NCBI RefSeq assembly: GCF_003286085.1
Contig: NW_020825288.1
Location: forward strand, 4,836,001-4,900,000
Length of the DNA stretch: 64,000 nt
Source: Drosophila persimilis
Taxonomy: Eukaryota > Arthropoda > Insecta > Diptera > Drosophilidae
Reading direction: 5' to 3'
This document shows, piece after piece, positions 37,039-47,785 of the stretch; the first letter of the stretch is position 1, and each line of letters opens with the position of its first letter. The notes below the pieces were generated by a model. It worked only from the letters and a program-made list of their open reading frames with translations, did no database searches and was not told the origin of the DNA. The position numbers were made by a program, and so were the translations under genes.

Positions 37039-37778
37039 TTTCAACAGTGCTGTATTCTGTTCTGTTCGTATCGATCGCATTGTGATCAGGGGGCCCCCAA
37101 TCAGAATTCTTCTTGACCATTTCGGCTTACAGCTTTGGGTTTAACTTTTGCCTCATCTTGGCATGAAGCCACCTCATCTTCAGCTGCTGGTTATACTCGC
37201 AGTATCTTTCGGCTTCCTGTGCGTGCGTTCGGCTAAGTGGCATTATTTTAATTCCTGGGCCTGTGCGTGCCACAGCCGACAGGCAGCAGCCAGTTGCCAG
37301 TGGCAGTGGCGGTGGCAGGGTCCAAAGCGAGAGACCCGCAGAAGCCGATGTCTGGGCATCGGGGGATCATCAACTAAATTGATTTTGCATCTATTTCATT
37401 GCAATTAATCAACGGCATTTCGTGATGGTGGGCGTTGCAGGCGAGCACTTACAGTAGCAATAGCACCATAAGCTCAAGTTGCAGTTGCAATTGCCGCAAG
37501 ATACGAGTGGTGGCTGGTGGGGCTGCTGCTGGGCCAACATTAAACCCATTATTAAAGCTTAACTGTAACTGCTGGCGCAATTAATCATGAGATAAGCATG
37601 AGAGTGGGAAGCCAGGCTAGGAGGCAGCCGGGGCACAGACTGAAATGCTAATTAAAAACCAAGCTACCAAAACACCTTTTTTGTTCCCTCCGACTTGCAG
37701 AAACTTCAACAGCAGCAACAGCAACGCGAAGAGGAGAAGCAGAGAAGCAGAGAACTTGCTGCAGTGGCAAGAACAGCA

Positions 37779-38332
37779 ATGCAACTACAGCTACGGTCAA
37801 TGACAAAGAAACGAGTCAGCATGATGATGAAGACAACGACCAAGACGACATGTTGCCTGGTGTTGGTTGCCTTAATGCTGCTGGTGGACAGCTCGGTGGC
37901 AGCACGCAAGCTGCTGCCCAAGCGGCCGGTGAAACCGTTGAAGACATTTCCGCGCAACAATGCCACACCAATACCAGCAGCAGGGGCACTGGCAGCCGCG
38001 GCAGCAGTGGGAGCCGCAGCCACAGCCACAGCCACAGCCACCGCCACAGCGGGAGCTGGAACATTGAACGGAAGCGAGCTACCAAAACCGTTGACGCTGC
38101 AATCCGACGAACCAGCGGAAGCGATTGTCGCATCGCCACCTGGAGCCGCATCGGCATCGGCAGCAGCATCAGCATCAGAATCGGCATTGGCATCAGTAGC
38201 GGCATCACCTGCCAATGTGGAGACCAAAGCCGATGATCTGGCCAACCAGACCCCAACCGCAACACCTTCAGGCTCTGGCCTGATCGATGAGGACTGCGAG
38301 CCGGATATGATTGGCTTCGAGCTTATAACAGG
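37779..38332 (+). CDS. ZP gene coding exon 2: signal peptide and Ala-rich linker
   Basis: The exon begins at the acceptor at 37700, with the first 78 nt untranslated if the start is 37779, and ends at the donor GTAAGT (38333). It encodes the signal peptide, a dibasic-rich mature N terminus, and a long Ala/Thr/Ser linker made from imperfect CAGCCA and GCATCG repeats. The last residues (DEDCEPDMIGFELITG) open the first PAN domain. Linker length is likely variable between strains because it is microsatellite-encoded. Confidence 0.85.
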
Positions 38333-41300
38333 GTAAGTGTCACCAGGCCAGGGCCATAAATCTTAATTCCGGGCAATTAGTTGCCCAAGGGGGAACAGAC
38401 AGAGACAGAGACGGAGACGGAGACCAAGGTAAAAAAAAGTAGGATCCAGCCATCGAGGGGGCATAAATTAGGCGCGACTTATAGGATGGGATGGCAGTGT
38501 CGTTCCCTGTAAACACATCGTAAAAAAACGGACGAGGGTTGTCAGAGTAATCGAAAAGTTCATGGTTACCACTTGGCAGCAAACATAAAAAGATTCAGTT
38601 CTATTTCCTTCAGAACGTTCTTCAACTAACAAGCTAACAATAAATTAGTTCAGCGATTCAATTGTTTACCGATGTGGCACCCCATTTTGGGTCAATGAAC
38701 CCCACAGAAAAAAACAATTATCCGACAAAGCAGTAGTTTGTTTAATTTATTTATACTGTTTCAAATCTTAAAGTAAGAGAAATATTTTGTGGCAACACTG
38801 CTCAAAGAATGTGGCACAATTCGAAAATTGGGTTCCATTTGGTTCACCTCGTGATCTAAATACATAATTCAACCATCGGGCAATTGGATTCTTCGAAAGA
38901 GATCCCCCCTCCAAACCCAAGAGGAAGATTCAATTTATAATATTATTTAAAAAACACTTCAACCCACCCACTTGAGAGAGAGATAGAGACCCAAAGAGAA
39001 AACCTGTTGCTCCCGAACGGGTATCCATGAATTTATGTGCGTTACTTTCCTCCTAATCCCCGATACCATCCCATTCCATTCCATTCCATTCTACTCCGAT
39101 CCATTCGATCTCGAATGGGCTATAGGTACGTGCTATCGGCGCCATCGAGGCAATTGGAAACGCTGCCCGGCACCCTCATGCTGACCGACTGCCTGGAGGC
39201 CTGCCAGGCCAATGAATCTTGCAGCTCGGTTAATTATGAGACGGGCCTGTGTGTCATGTTCCGCAGCACCGCCGATCAGTTGCCAGGTGAGTACCAAAGC
39301 AAGCCAAACCGAGCGAGCACACCGAGCAGTGGGTTATAATCTGCACCACGATCTATTGCCCAAAGCTTGTATGTTAAATGTTCTATAATAAATGTGAACT
39401 CCACCATCTTCCACACCCACATCCCATCTGGCATCCCATTCCATCCGCAGGTTCACTTTCGCGCTCCCAGTATCCCGTTTTCACCGTATACGCACAGAAA
39501 TCCTGCTTCGGAGTGCGACCCTGCTCGAAGGCCTGGTGCATTGATCGCGTCCAGGGCTACCGGCTGCCGGAGCGAGCCAAGGCCAGCCAGAGCGTGGCCA
39601 CGAGGCGCGACTGCATCGAGCTGTGCCTGGGCGAGACGGAGTTCACCTGTCGGTAAGTGCTGGGAATCCCGTTACAACGAGCAGTGTACCCACCCAACTC
39701 ATTCATCTGCCACCCTCTTGTGCCACTCTCTTGTATCCCTCTCCAACTATATCCAACTCGGCATCTGCCTCTTGCCGCTTGCCTCTTACCTCTTGGTTGT
39801 GACTCTTGTGAAGATCGGCCAACTATTATGCGCACTCTGGCCTGTGCGAGCTCTCGGACATGGATCGCATTACGCTGTCGGACGAGGCGAACATCGCGGC
39901 CTACGATGGCGCCGACTATCTGGAGAACAACTGCGCGGAGGAGCCCAGCAAGCTGTGTGAGTTCAAGCGGATCTCGGGTCGCATTCTGAAGACCGTCGAC
40001 TCGGTGCATCAGAATGTGCAGAGCATCGACGACTGTCGCGACCTCTGTCTCACCGCCCCGTTCCGCTGCCACTCCTACGACTACAACGAGACCGGGGAGC
40101 ATGTCTGCCGCCTCTCGCACCACAGTCGCGCCACCCTGACGGATCTCTCGGAGCCCTATCTGAGCATTGAAGAGGCGGCCACTTACGAGCAGTCTGCCTG
40201 CTATAATGTATCCATCGATTGCCGCTCTGGCGAAATGATCACCAAGATTCGCACCTCGAAGCTGTTCGACGGCAAGGTCTATGCCAAGGGAGCCCCCAAA
40301 TCCTGTGCCGTCAACGTGAACAACTCTCTGGAGTTCGATCTGAAGATGCGTTACAACGACCTCGAGTGCAATGTCCGCCAGAGTGCCTACGGCCGGTATA
40401 TGAACGACATTGTCATCCAGCATCATGACATGATTGTCACCTCCTCCGATCTGGGACTGGCCGTCTCCTGCCAGTATGATCTGACCAATAAGACGGTGGT
40501 GAACAATGTGGATCTGGGCGTAACCGGCGAGATCGAGTCGACGCTGAGCGAAGAAATCATTGTCGATTCCCCGAATGTCATCATGAAGATCACGGCACGT
40601 GATGGCAGCGACATGAAACGCATCGCCGAGGTGGGAGACCCGCTGGCCCTCCGATTCGAGATCGTCGACGCGAACAGTCCGTACGAGATATTTGTGCGGG
40701 AACTGGTGGCCATGGACGGGACGGACAGTGCCGAAATCACGCTGATCGATGCCAACGGCTGTCCCACGGACCAGTACATAATGAGTGCCATGCAGAAGAT
40801 GGCCAGCAATCGCAAGGTGCTGCTCTCACAGTTCGACGCCTTCAAGTTCCCCTCCTCGGAGCTGGTGCAGTTCCGCGCCCTGGTCACGCCCTGCATACCG
40901 CGCTGCGAACCGGTTATCTGCGACAACGATGAGAACGGAGAACTCAAGAGTCTGCTATCCTACGGTCGGCGCAAGCGTTCAGTGCTGAATGGCACCGATG
41001 GCGGTAAGTAAACGGTTCTCTGTGCCAGGGATGGCTGCTACAGCAACAGCAACGGCAACGGCAACAGCAACATGCAACGCCAGCCACCGAGTGACCTTTC
41101 ATCAGCTTCCATGGGAGATGGGGTTGGCGATGGGGATGGGGCTCTTCAAAAGGGAAGTGGATAATCGCACACCAGAGATATGCAGCACCACTCTAAGAGC
41201 GGGCATGGCACTCGCTGTTGCTGTGGCAGTTGCAGTTGCAGTTGTACTCCATCCCTGGTCAGGTTGCACACAGCTCAGCTCCCAGAAAACATATTTCATT

Positions 41301-42045
41301 TCTTGTTTCTGCCTCTCTTGTGGCTCTTTTCCATTCCATTTCCCCCGTTTCTCCTCTCTGCTACCTTTTTACAGTCGAGCTGGAGTTGGCCATTAAGTCG
41401 GAACGCCAAAAACGTGATGTGAGTCATCAGCCGGCCGCAACCGATGAGAACATTTTGCTGGTGCAATCGATACAAATCACCGATAAGTTCGCCTTCAATG
41501 GCGCCGATTCAGGCGGCAGCGGCAACAGCAACGGCATCGGCGCAGGGCCCATCGATGGCCTGGCCAAATTGCAACTGGAACTGGGCACCAAATCGGACAC
41601 TTGCATAAATGGTTATGGTAAGTTCCAGTTCACTCTCTGGGCTGTGATCTCTGGGCAGGGCAGAGCGTAGCACGGTGGCGATCTGGGGCTGGTTTCTGGG
41701 GTCTCGGGTCTGGGGTCTGTGGTCTGGGGCAATATCTGGGTATCGCCGAGCGTGGCGAATTGATTTGCGCTAATCGCGTGCCGTCGCGCCATCTAGCCCG
41801 AGAGCCCGAGAGCCCGAGAGCCCATAGCTTCAGACAGCGGCTCCAATGTGCCGACTGAGTGCCCAGCTAATTAAATAAGCTCGTAAATTTTCTTCAACTC
41901 TTTTTACAACTCTATTACCAACACAAACACCCGTCTGTATACTCGTACAGGTTTCATAATTGCCGGGGCACTGTTCCTGCTCCTCCAGCTGACGGTCATC
42001 GCTGTCTGGGACAATATGCAGAAGCGCGCGTTACACAAGCGGTAA
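37779..42045 (+). CDS. PAN/apple and ZP-domain transmembrane matrix protein
   Basis: The spliced CDS of six coding exons (37779-38332, 39126-39286, 39451-39652, 39814-41003, 41375-41617, 41951-42045) is 2445 nt and encodes 814 residues with every junction in frame. Order: signal peptide (core CCLVLVALMLLV, cleavage near residue 41), Ala/Thr-rich low-complexity linker (about 60-165), three PAN/apple domains (from C173, C257 and C354), a ZP domain (about 435-680, about nine cysteines), furin-type site RRKR (about 691-694), spacer with a second basic site RQKR, one membrane helix (785-803) and an 11-residue basic tail. This is the architecture of the neo/nyo/mey/tyn group, which polymerise in the apical extracellular matrix and shape cuticle and denticles. 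Which member it is cannot be decided here. The start was chosen as the first ATG after the predicted ATG-free exon 1; starts at 37800 or 37821 would keep the signal peptide. It is the only gene in the core of the inverted repeat. Confidence 0.93.
39126..39286 (+). CDS. ZP gene exon 3: first PAN domain
   Basis: The exon is bounded by CTATAG (ending 39125) and GTGAGT (39287). It encodes YVLSAPSRQLETL and the cysteine pattern DCLEAC, then SC, then LC, the core of a PAN/apple fold, in one small exon. An upstream ATG in this frame (39115, MGYR) is intronic and not the start. Confidence 0.88.
39451..39652 (+). CDS. ZP gene exon 4: second PAN domain, main part
   Basis: Acceptor CATCCGCAG ends at 39450; donor GTAAGT starts at 39653. 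The exon carries KSCFGVRPCSKAWC and the DCIELCLGETEFTC helix motif of PAN modules. The domain finishes across the next junction (SANYYAHSGLCEL). Confidence 0.88.
39814..41003 (+). CDS. ZP gene exon 5: third PAN domain, ZP domain, furin site
   Basis: The acceptor is a weak-looking TTGTGAAG ending at 39813, but only this choice restores the CRSANYY frame. The exon encodes the end of PAN 2, PAN 3 (DCRDLCLTAPFRCHSYDY), the full ZP domain starting at SACYNVSIDC and ending at PRCEPVIC, and the furin-type site YGRRKRSV just after it. Cleavage there is known in ZP proteins to release the domain for polymerisation. Donor GTAAGT lies at 41004. Confidence 0.92.
41375..41617 (+). CDS. ZP gene exon 6: juxtamembrane spacer
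   Basis: The exon is bounded by TTTTTACAG (ending 41374) and GTAAGT (41618). It encodes a linker with the basic motif SERQKRDV, a hydrophobic stretch (ENILLVQSIQITDKFAF) that may act as the external hydrophobic patch of ZP proteins, and a Gly/Asn/Ser tract. Confidence 0.85.
41951..42045 (+). CDS. ZP gene exon 7: membrane helix and tail
   Basis: Acceptor TCGTACAG ends at 41950. The exon encodes FIIAGALFLLLQLTVIAVW, a single membrane helix, then DNMQKRALHKR and TAA. The phase matches exon 6 exactly. Confidence 0.88.
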
Positions 42046-42880
42046 ATGGAGAGCCAGGAGTGAGTGTGCAATCGAATCGAATCCCAGAAAGAACGTCCGA
42101 CATCAGCAAATAGAAGGCAGAGACAAGAGACAAGAGGCAAGACTGCAGCATTTGCCTTTCCACAGCAACAAACGTGAAGATGAAGATGAAATGAAGGAAG
42201 AACTAGCATGAAATTCTACTTAGCTCAAAACTTAGCACCGCTCATAATCTAGTTAGTAGATGTACGAAGAGAACGAGAACGAGAACGAACGAAGAGCCAG
42301 GCGAGGCCCTTCCCCCAGCATCCGAAATGTGGCAGCAACACAGAGCTGCTGGACTCCTCTGTGAAGATGAAAGATGAAACCTAGACAAATGGCAACGGGA
42401 TCGAGGGAAGGGCCTGGGACCGAGCTCCAGCTGTAGCTTAATATTTATACCTTACTTATATGCCCATATACCATTTAGGCGTCCCCGTCCCCGTAGCCCC
42501 CTCTATAAGACTTACCGCTAAGACTACTCTGAATATGTCGACATACTATCAGCTTAAGACTCGTAAAAGCTCCTTAGTCCGTAGTGCGAACGAACCATTC
42601 AAACCTCTCAAGCGAGCACCGTACTGACGACTCCCCCTACTGGCCAATTGCTCGTTTAAGAGGTTTGACTGTCTGCTAATACTTAAATACTTAACTTAAC
42701 TTAATGCTCATATATATGCTAGGTCTAAACGAACACACACACACAGACAGATACACAACCCAACATAATACATAAAACACAAAACACACACAAAAATAAG
42801 AAAGAGAAAAAAAATGTAACAAGAGACAAAACTTCAGATGCTATAAAAGGTAAATAAACGTATTAGAAAGATACTCGTAC
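42046..42880 (+). other. 3' UTR of the ZP gene
   Basis: About 0.8 kb between the stop codon and the polyadenylation signal has no open frame of note. It contains GAACGA repeats near 42270-42295 and a CACACA tract near 42735-42790. The exact cleavage site is not determined. Confidence 0.6.
42853..42858 (+). terminator. Polyadenylation signal of ZP gene
   Basis: AATAAA within TAAATAAACG, followed about 40 nt later by a T-rich stretch. It is the first convincing signal downstream of the stop codon at 42045. Confidence 0.6.
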
Positions 42881-44894
42881 TCCTCGTTTGCATTTCGCTT
42901 TTCTTTTGTTTTCCTTTGGGTTTTTTCCTACGGAAAACAAAATTTGCCCGTCAATGTCAATGTCAATGCCAATGCCAATTGATTGACCGTCTGTCTGTCT
43001 GTCGGTAGGTCCGACTTGCAGCCTACTAGGCTGCCATCTTTGCCTTGGTTTTGCTGGCCTAACAAGGCCAACCTCAAGCCGTGGCCATGATTGTTGGTTT
43101 TGGCCTAATCAACGTTGATACAAATCAATCAAGAGCAGCGTTTAGCCTTCCTCTGCTCGCCCGCAATCGAATGGGAATGCCATGCCACACTTACCAGGTG
43201 GAAAATTGCCCAAGTGAAACCGAACTGATCCAAGCCAAAAGTAAAGCAAACTAAACTGAACTTAACTGAACTCCGCTTAAACCAAAGTGTAGCTGCAGTA
43301 AAAGTGACAAACTAATTGGGCGAGGAAAAGAAGGCTACGAATTGCAGGTAAACAACTTCATTAACTTGATTTCACCTACATTTTGGAGGTGGCATGGAAG
43401 GTTTGTGGCACGGATTCTGGGCGAGGGAATTGCTTGGAAAGTTGTATTTAGAAAATTTTCTAGGAATGTATGAGGGGATTCTTAATCTTTTAAAGAATTG
43501 TGTATTTAAGATGGTCGAATAGTACTTTTAGCAAGTGATAAATATTTCTTGAAAGATTTCAAGAATTCCTGCAATTGCCTTGTGGAATTTCCTACTCCAG
43601 CCACTGAAAATGGGACCTCTTTATCAAAGCTATCTGTCTGGCAAGTGATTCGAATAATTTTTTAAGAAATTCCATTGTAATGGAACGCAGCAGCAGCTCT
43701 CTCCAGAGAGATTTGAAGCAATCTTCATCTCCCATGCCATAATTTTTTTTGTCATAATTATTACTGATTTTCTATCAAACCACCCCAAAGATGGCAGTCG
43801 CAAAGAATAGCCACCACAACGGATGGCAGCAGATGGTAGCCAGAAAAACAATTTGAAAGGAAATGTTTAACATTATCTGGAATCTGATGCTTTGAACTCC
43901 TTGCGCCGAGTGGGCAAACATGAACATGAAAAGTTGCCAAGTCAAATGCTGTCACTGACATGGCCATCCAAATTTAGACAAAGCCTCAGAGATGGCCTCC
44001 AGAGGAGGCTCTTCTTTGCTATTTTGTTTTTTTTTTGTTTTGTTGGTTTTTCTAATACTCGTACCGCACCTCCTCCTGGTCTTTGGCATAGCGAAAGTCT
44101 TTGGACACTTTCCGTGCTTGGACTTCAGCCTCGATCAGAAGGAGGCAGCCGTTTTTTTTGTCTGTCTTTCCTATATTTTTGTCACTGCTGGATGCCGGGT
44201 TGGAGGACGGGGGACCGTGGTACGCATAACATAAATTCTGCAATGCGTATTTCAAAAATTGCCAACATTCGATGACAAAGACGGTGGCGGTGGCGGTGGC
44301 TCCTCCGGCGGCTGCGTCGCCTGCGGCTCTGGTTGCTCCGCCAGTGGCGGCGTGTCGTACACTCTTATAAGGAGCCGTACAGAGGCCCTGGCCATTCAGT
44401 TGTCCGCTGGGCAAATGTTTATGTCAAACGCGCAGCAAATAAAGTGCTCGGCTTGACAATGTCCGCGGCAATGTCAACAGCGACAACGACGACCATGAGG
44501 TGGACCATCGCTAGATGGCGGCGTCTAAGCCAACAGCCAACAGGCCACTCCACCAGTCGGCCCTTGGGGACCAATCTGGGTGGGTAGCAGTTTTTTCCTG
44601 CCAATGCTGCCACTGCCACTGCCACTGCCACCGTTTGTTGGCTCTTTTCATAATTTTTATGAATTGCTAGATGGCCAGACAATGGCCTGACGGAAATGCA
44701 ACTGCAAAAACATTTGCAATCCCATAGCCAAGAATCCCCTTGCCTTCCCATGCCCCGTTTTGCATGGGGAAGGCATAATTGATAAGAATTAGAAAATAAC
44801 GCCACTTGTTGGGATCACGCACGCGGAGGCAATACCCGAAACGAGAAGCAGTTCATCGCAATTCGCAATAAGATCGATATGGAGGCTGGTTCGA
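42881..44894. other. Non-coding region downstream of ZP gene
   Basis: I see no gene. It includes tandem TCAATG units near 42955-42970, an A/T-rich stretch at 43400-43750, and a GGTGGC microsatellite near 44283-44300. It is the part of the core that separates the 3' UTR from the inverted duplicate block. Confidence 0.5.
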
Positions 44895-45505
44895 GCTGGT
44901 AGCTGGATCGTTAGTGGCCTTGCGGTTCTTTGGCATGGAAAATGCATTTCTTGGATTTCTTGGATTTCTCGGATTGATTTCCGCACTAATCGAATTGATT
45001 TTGAGCTCGACTTGGAGTTCGTGTCTCGTGTCTATGCAGCTTGCTTATAATCAACGATTATGCAATTGTCTGTTGGCTGCTGGCTGCTGGCAAATCGATT
45101 TCCATGCCTGAGGCCGGGTTGCTGCCGGGGTCCCGGGGTCTTTGCTAGCTCCCTGGTCAATGACATGGTCGAGTCATTAGCGAAACCACCAGAATGAGTC
45201 GCGTGCCTCTTGCAATACCGTTTTCCTCACACATTTGAGAGAGGAAAACACACTCGGACATACCTTTGTGGGGCGTGAAGAGTCTCAGTCACAGTCACAG
45301 TCGCAGACACAGATGGAAATTCTAATTACTCGATTTCTTGTTGACTCCACTGACTTACATGAGCAAGAAACAAGCTACGAACAGAGCTCCGAGCTCAGAG
45401 CTCTTCGGTTAAGCGAAATTCGCAGTTTGCCCGTAAAATGTTCGTTTGCCCCACTCAAATTACAATTTAATGTTGTGGGTCAGTCGCCTTAGTGGGGCAA
45501 TAAAC
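44895..45505 (-). promoter_or_regulatory. Inverted-duplicated block with conserved islands, downstream copy
   Basis: This is the reverse-complement partner of 36448-37038. Islands, in order: 44895-44947, 44968-44996, 45047-45072, 45154-45168, 45195-45209, 45320-45332 and 45446-45505. It lies about 2 kb beyond the ZP polyadenylation signal and points toward the gene. Overall length (611 bp) is close to the 591 bp of its partner, so spacing between islands is also roughly kept. Confidence 0.7.
45446..45501. repeat. 56-bp element with 10-bp inverted termini, copy 2
   Basis: TTGCCCCACT at 45446-45455 and AGTGGGGCAA at the far end are reverse complements, as in the copy at 36452-36507. The two copies differ at only two internal positions, although their flanks have diverged heavily. 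Confidence 0.75.
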
Positions 45506-47753
45506 AAAGTTCCAGTCGATGCAGCAGAGGTCCCAGTACCAGTACCAGTACCACAACAAGTACCCACTCCCGGCGGATCGGGATCCTGGTTTTAGCCACA
45601 TAAATTGGCTCCAACTTCAGCAGCACCCAAATGTTCATTTGATTGTGTGTTTGCGCGCGAGGCCAGAGGGAGGTTCCATACAGTTTTCTCTAGCAACAAC
45701 AACAACAACAAAAAGAAATAGTTTTCTTTTTGTATTTTCAATTGCTGCCGCGCGCGCGGTGAGCTTTGGGTGCGCATTTGGATCCAAATTCAAATTCAGA
45801 CGGAGCTTAGATTCAGATTCGAATTCAGGTTCGATGGCGATTTATTTAGGCAAATAAACAAATGGCATGTGCAGAGTGTTAATTTATCAAGTCGACGGCG
45901 CACAGCTTTGGAAATAAGTGCGAGAAAATCACTTGGCAACGGCGCATTCAGCGTCTCAGATGTGCCCAGATGCCCAGATGCCCAGATGTGGCTGTCGGAT
46001 GGCATATTTATGGCCCGGCTGCTCATTTTGTCAGCCCAAAGTGCCTGCCATATATCAGGGGAGCATATCTCATTACTTTGTGATATTGCCAATGCATTTT
46101 GTCTGACCCAATAGACACCTACAAATAATGAAAAGGACGCGCGGATCGTGGAGCTTCGATGTGCAGAAAAGATTTCGCAAAGCAAACTTGATTTCTCCCA
46201 AAAGCCACAAGGAATGTGCGCACAGAAACGAAAGACTTGGGCGACAAACTTGCCCGGAGTGGCGCTGGGAGTGGGATAGAGGCTTAAGGCATTCATTGCA
46301 CTGTACAAAGATACATGGACAGTTCTATATGTTTTCATTAAGATAATGGATAGCCTGAACCGCCAGCTTGGCTAATGGAAACAATAGACTTAGGCGACAA
46401 ACTTTCTCAGGCTAACAATCGTGACTCCTGATGTTCCTATTCGTACCTAGGAATCGGAATAGTTTTAATATAACCAAGCATCAAACTGTGCTTTAGAAAC
46501 TCCCAGAGTTAGGAAAAATGTACTCTACTATGAAAACTCTTCCACTTATTCTTTTATATTGATAAATGGCATAGTAAAAAGAAAACTACCCACATTTCAA
46601 TTAAATTTCGGTTTTACATATACAAAATTTTTATAAAAGCTTTAAAATTAAATTCGTAAGAAACATAAGTGTTACTATTCAATTCTCAGGGCTCTTTTCT
46701 CTGGTATTAGATATCAGATAGATTTATAAAGGTGCTGAAATAAATAAGTATTTAACAAGACAATACAAGACTTCAAAGGAAACCCGTGAAAAAGGAAACA
46801 AAAGACTGAACCTTCCCACTTTAATTAGTATTAGTTTCTTCTCCCTCCCCTCCCCAAAAAGTATCCATTGAGATTCCCAAACAGTTATCAAAATAACTCG
46901 ATGAAAAATGAAGTTTTCATTGCATTAAAAAGAGACCACAGTAAACCTCAAAACACAATCGAGAGCAACAAATTGGTCATTTAAGAACTTTGGGAGGTCT
47001 TTCGCCCCACACCCGATTCCCATCGAAGCCACAACAAATTAAATGAATTTCCCCATAATTTATTGTGGATCTTTAGGCTTCATTAAAATGCTGCTCCAGC
47101 CATGACTCAACTGTGTCTGGCCGGGCCGTAAATGAACACGGCCCCAATAGATCATTCACAGGCAAAAGATCTGGTTGGTGCCGATGGCGGGCAGTACAGC
47201 ACAGCATATTGATGAGGTTGCAGCTGGGGGGAGAATTCTTCTGGATGCTGCTCTACAGATGCTGTAATCGCGCATCGCAGATGGAGAAGAGTTCAGAGAA
47301 CCCTTTTGCTGGTCCGGGCACGTATAGCACAAATTTGTCAGCTCGTTTAGGCCTAGACCTAGGCGAAAGAAAGGAAAGTGAAATATCTAAAAACGATGCA
47401 AATAACGTCGTTTGTTGTTGAAATGCCAAGACTGGGGGAATGTTAAGAGTTTTGCTGGATTCGATCGGTGGAAATATCAATGGCAACCGCAGGGCGAGAA
47501 AATGGTAATAGATGGCCTTTGTTTGCCAAGGTGAATGCCACGCAGAGTCGCAAGCCGCACATCAATTGTTCAATCTTTATTGGCCGCTTTTCAATTCAAA
47601 GGCAGTTTTATGAGCCAGCAACGACGACGGCGACGACGACGGCAACCAAGCGAAAGTTTTTCCTGTCCTCCTGCGATTGCTGCGGCTGCTGCTGCTGCTG
47701 GGTGGCATAAATTACAAAATCAGTTAGACAAATTGTTGTGAAAATGCTCGAGA

Positions 47754-47785
<32 letters not shown>

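Larger units (their letters stand above)
34006..37700 (+). other. Predicted intron 1 of ZP gene, with regulatory candidates
   Basis: About 3.7 kb without coding sequence lies between the exon 1 donor and the acceptor CTTGCAG at 37700. It includes microsatellites, a run of C at about 36080-36087, and the 36448-37038 block that has an inverted copy at 44895-45505. Large first introns that hold enhancers are common for Drosophila epidermal genes. Confidence 0.4.

Noticed and set aside
37706-38265. Long minus-strand and other-frame open frames over exon 2 of the ZP gene
   Set aside because: They are shadows of the repeat-encoded Ala-rich linker on the + strand; the + frame has the signal peptide and the matching splice phases.
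39557-40426. 289-residue minus-strand frame opposite the PAN/ZP exons
   Set aside because: It is antisense to clearly conserved PAN and ZP coding sequence and reflects the codon bias of that exon.
43321-43352. Possible untranslated exon ending in CAG followed by GTAAAC
   Set aside because: A lone donor-like sequence without a start, acceptor or coding frame; too weak to annotate.
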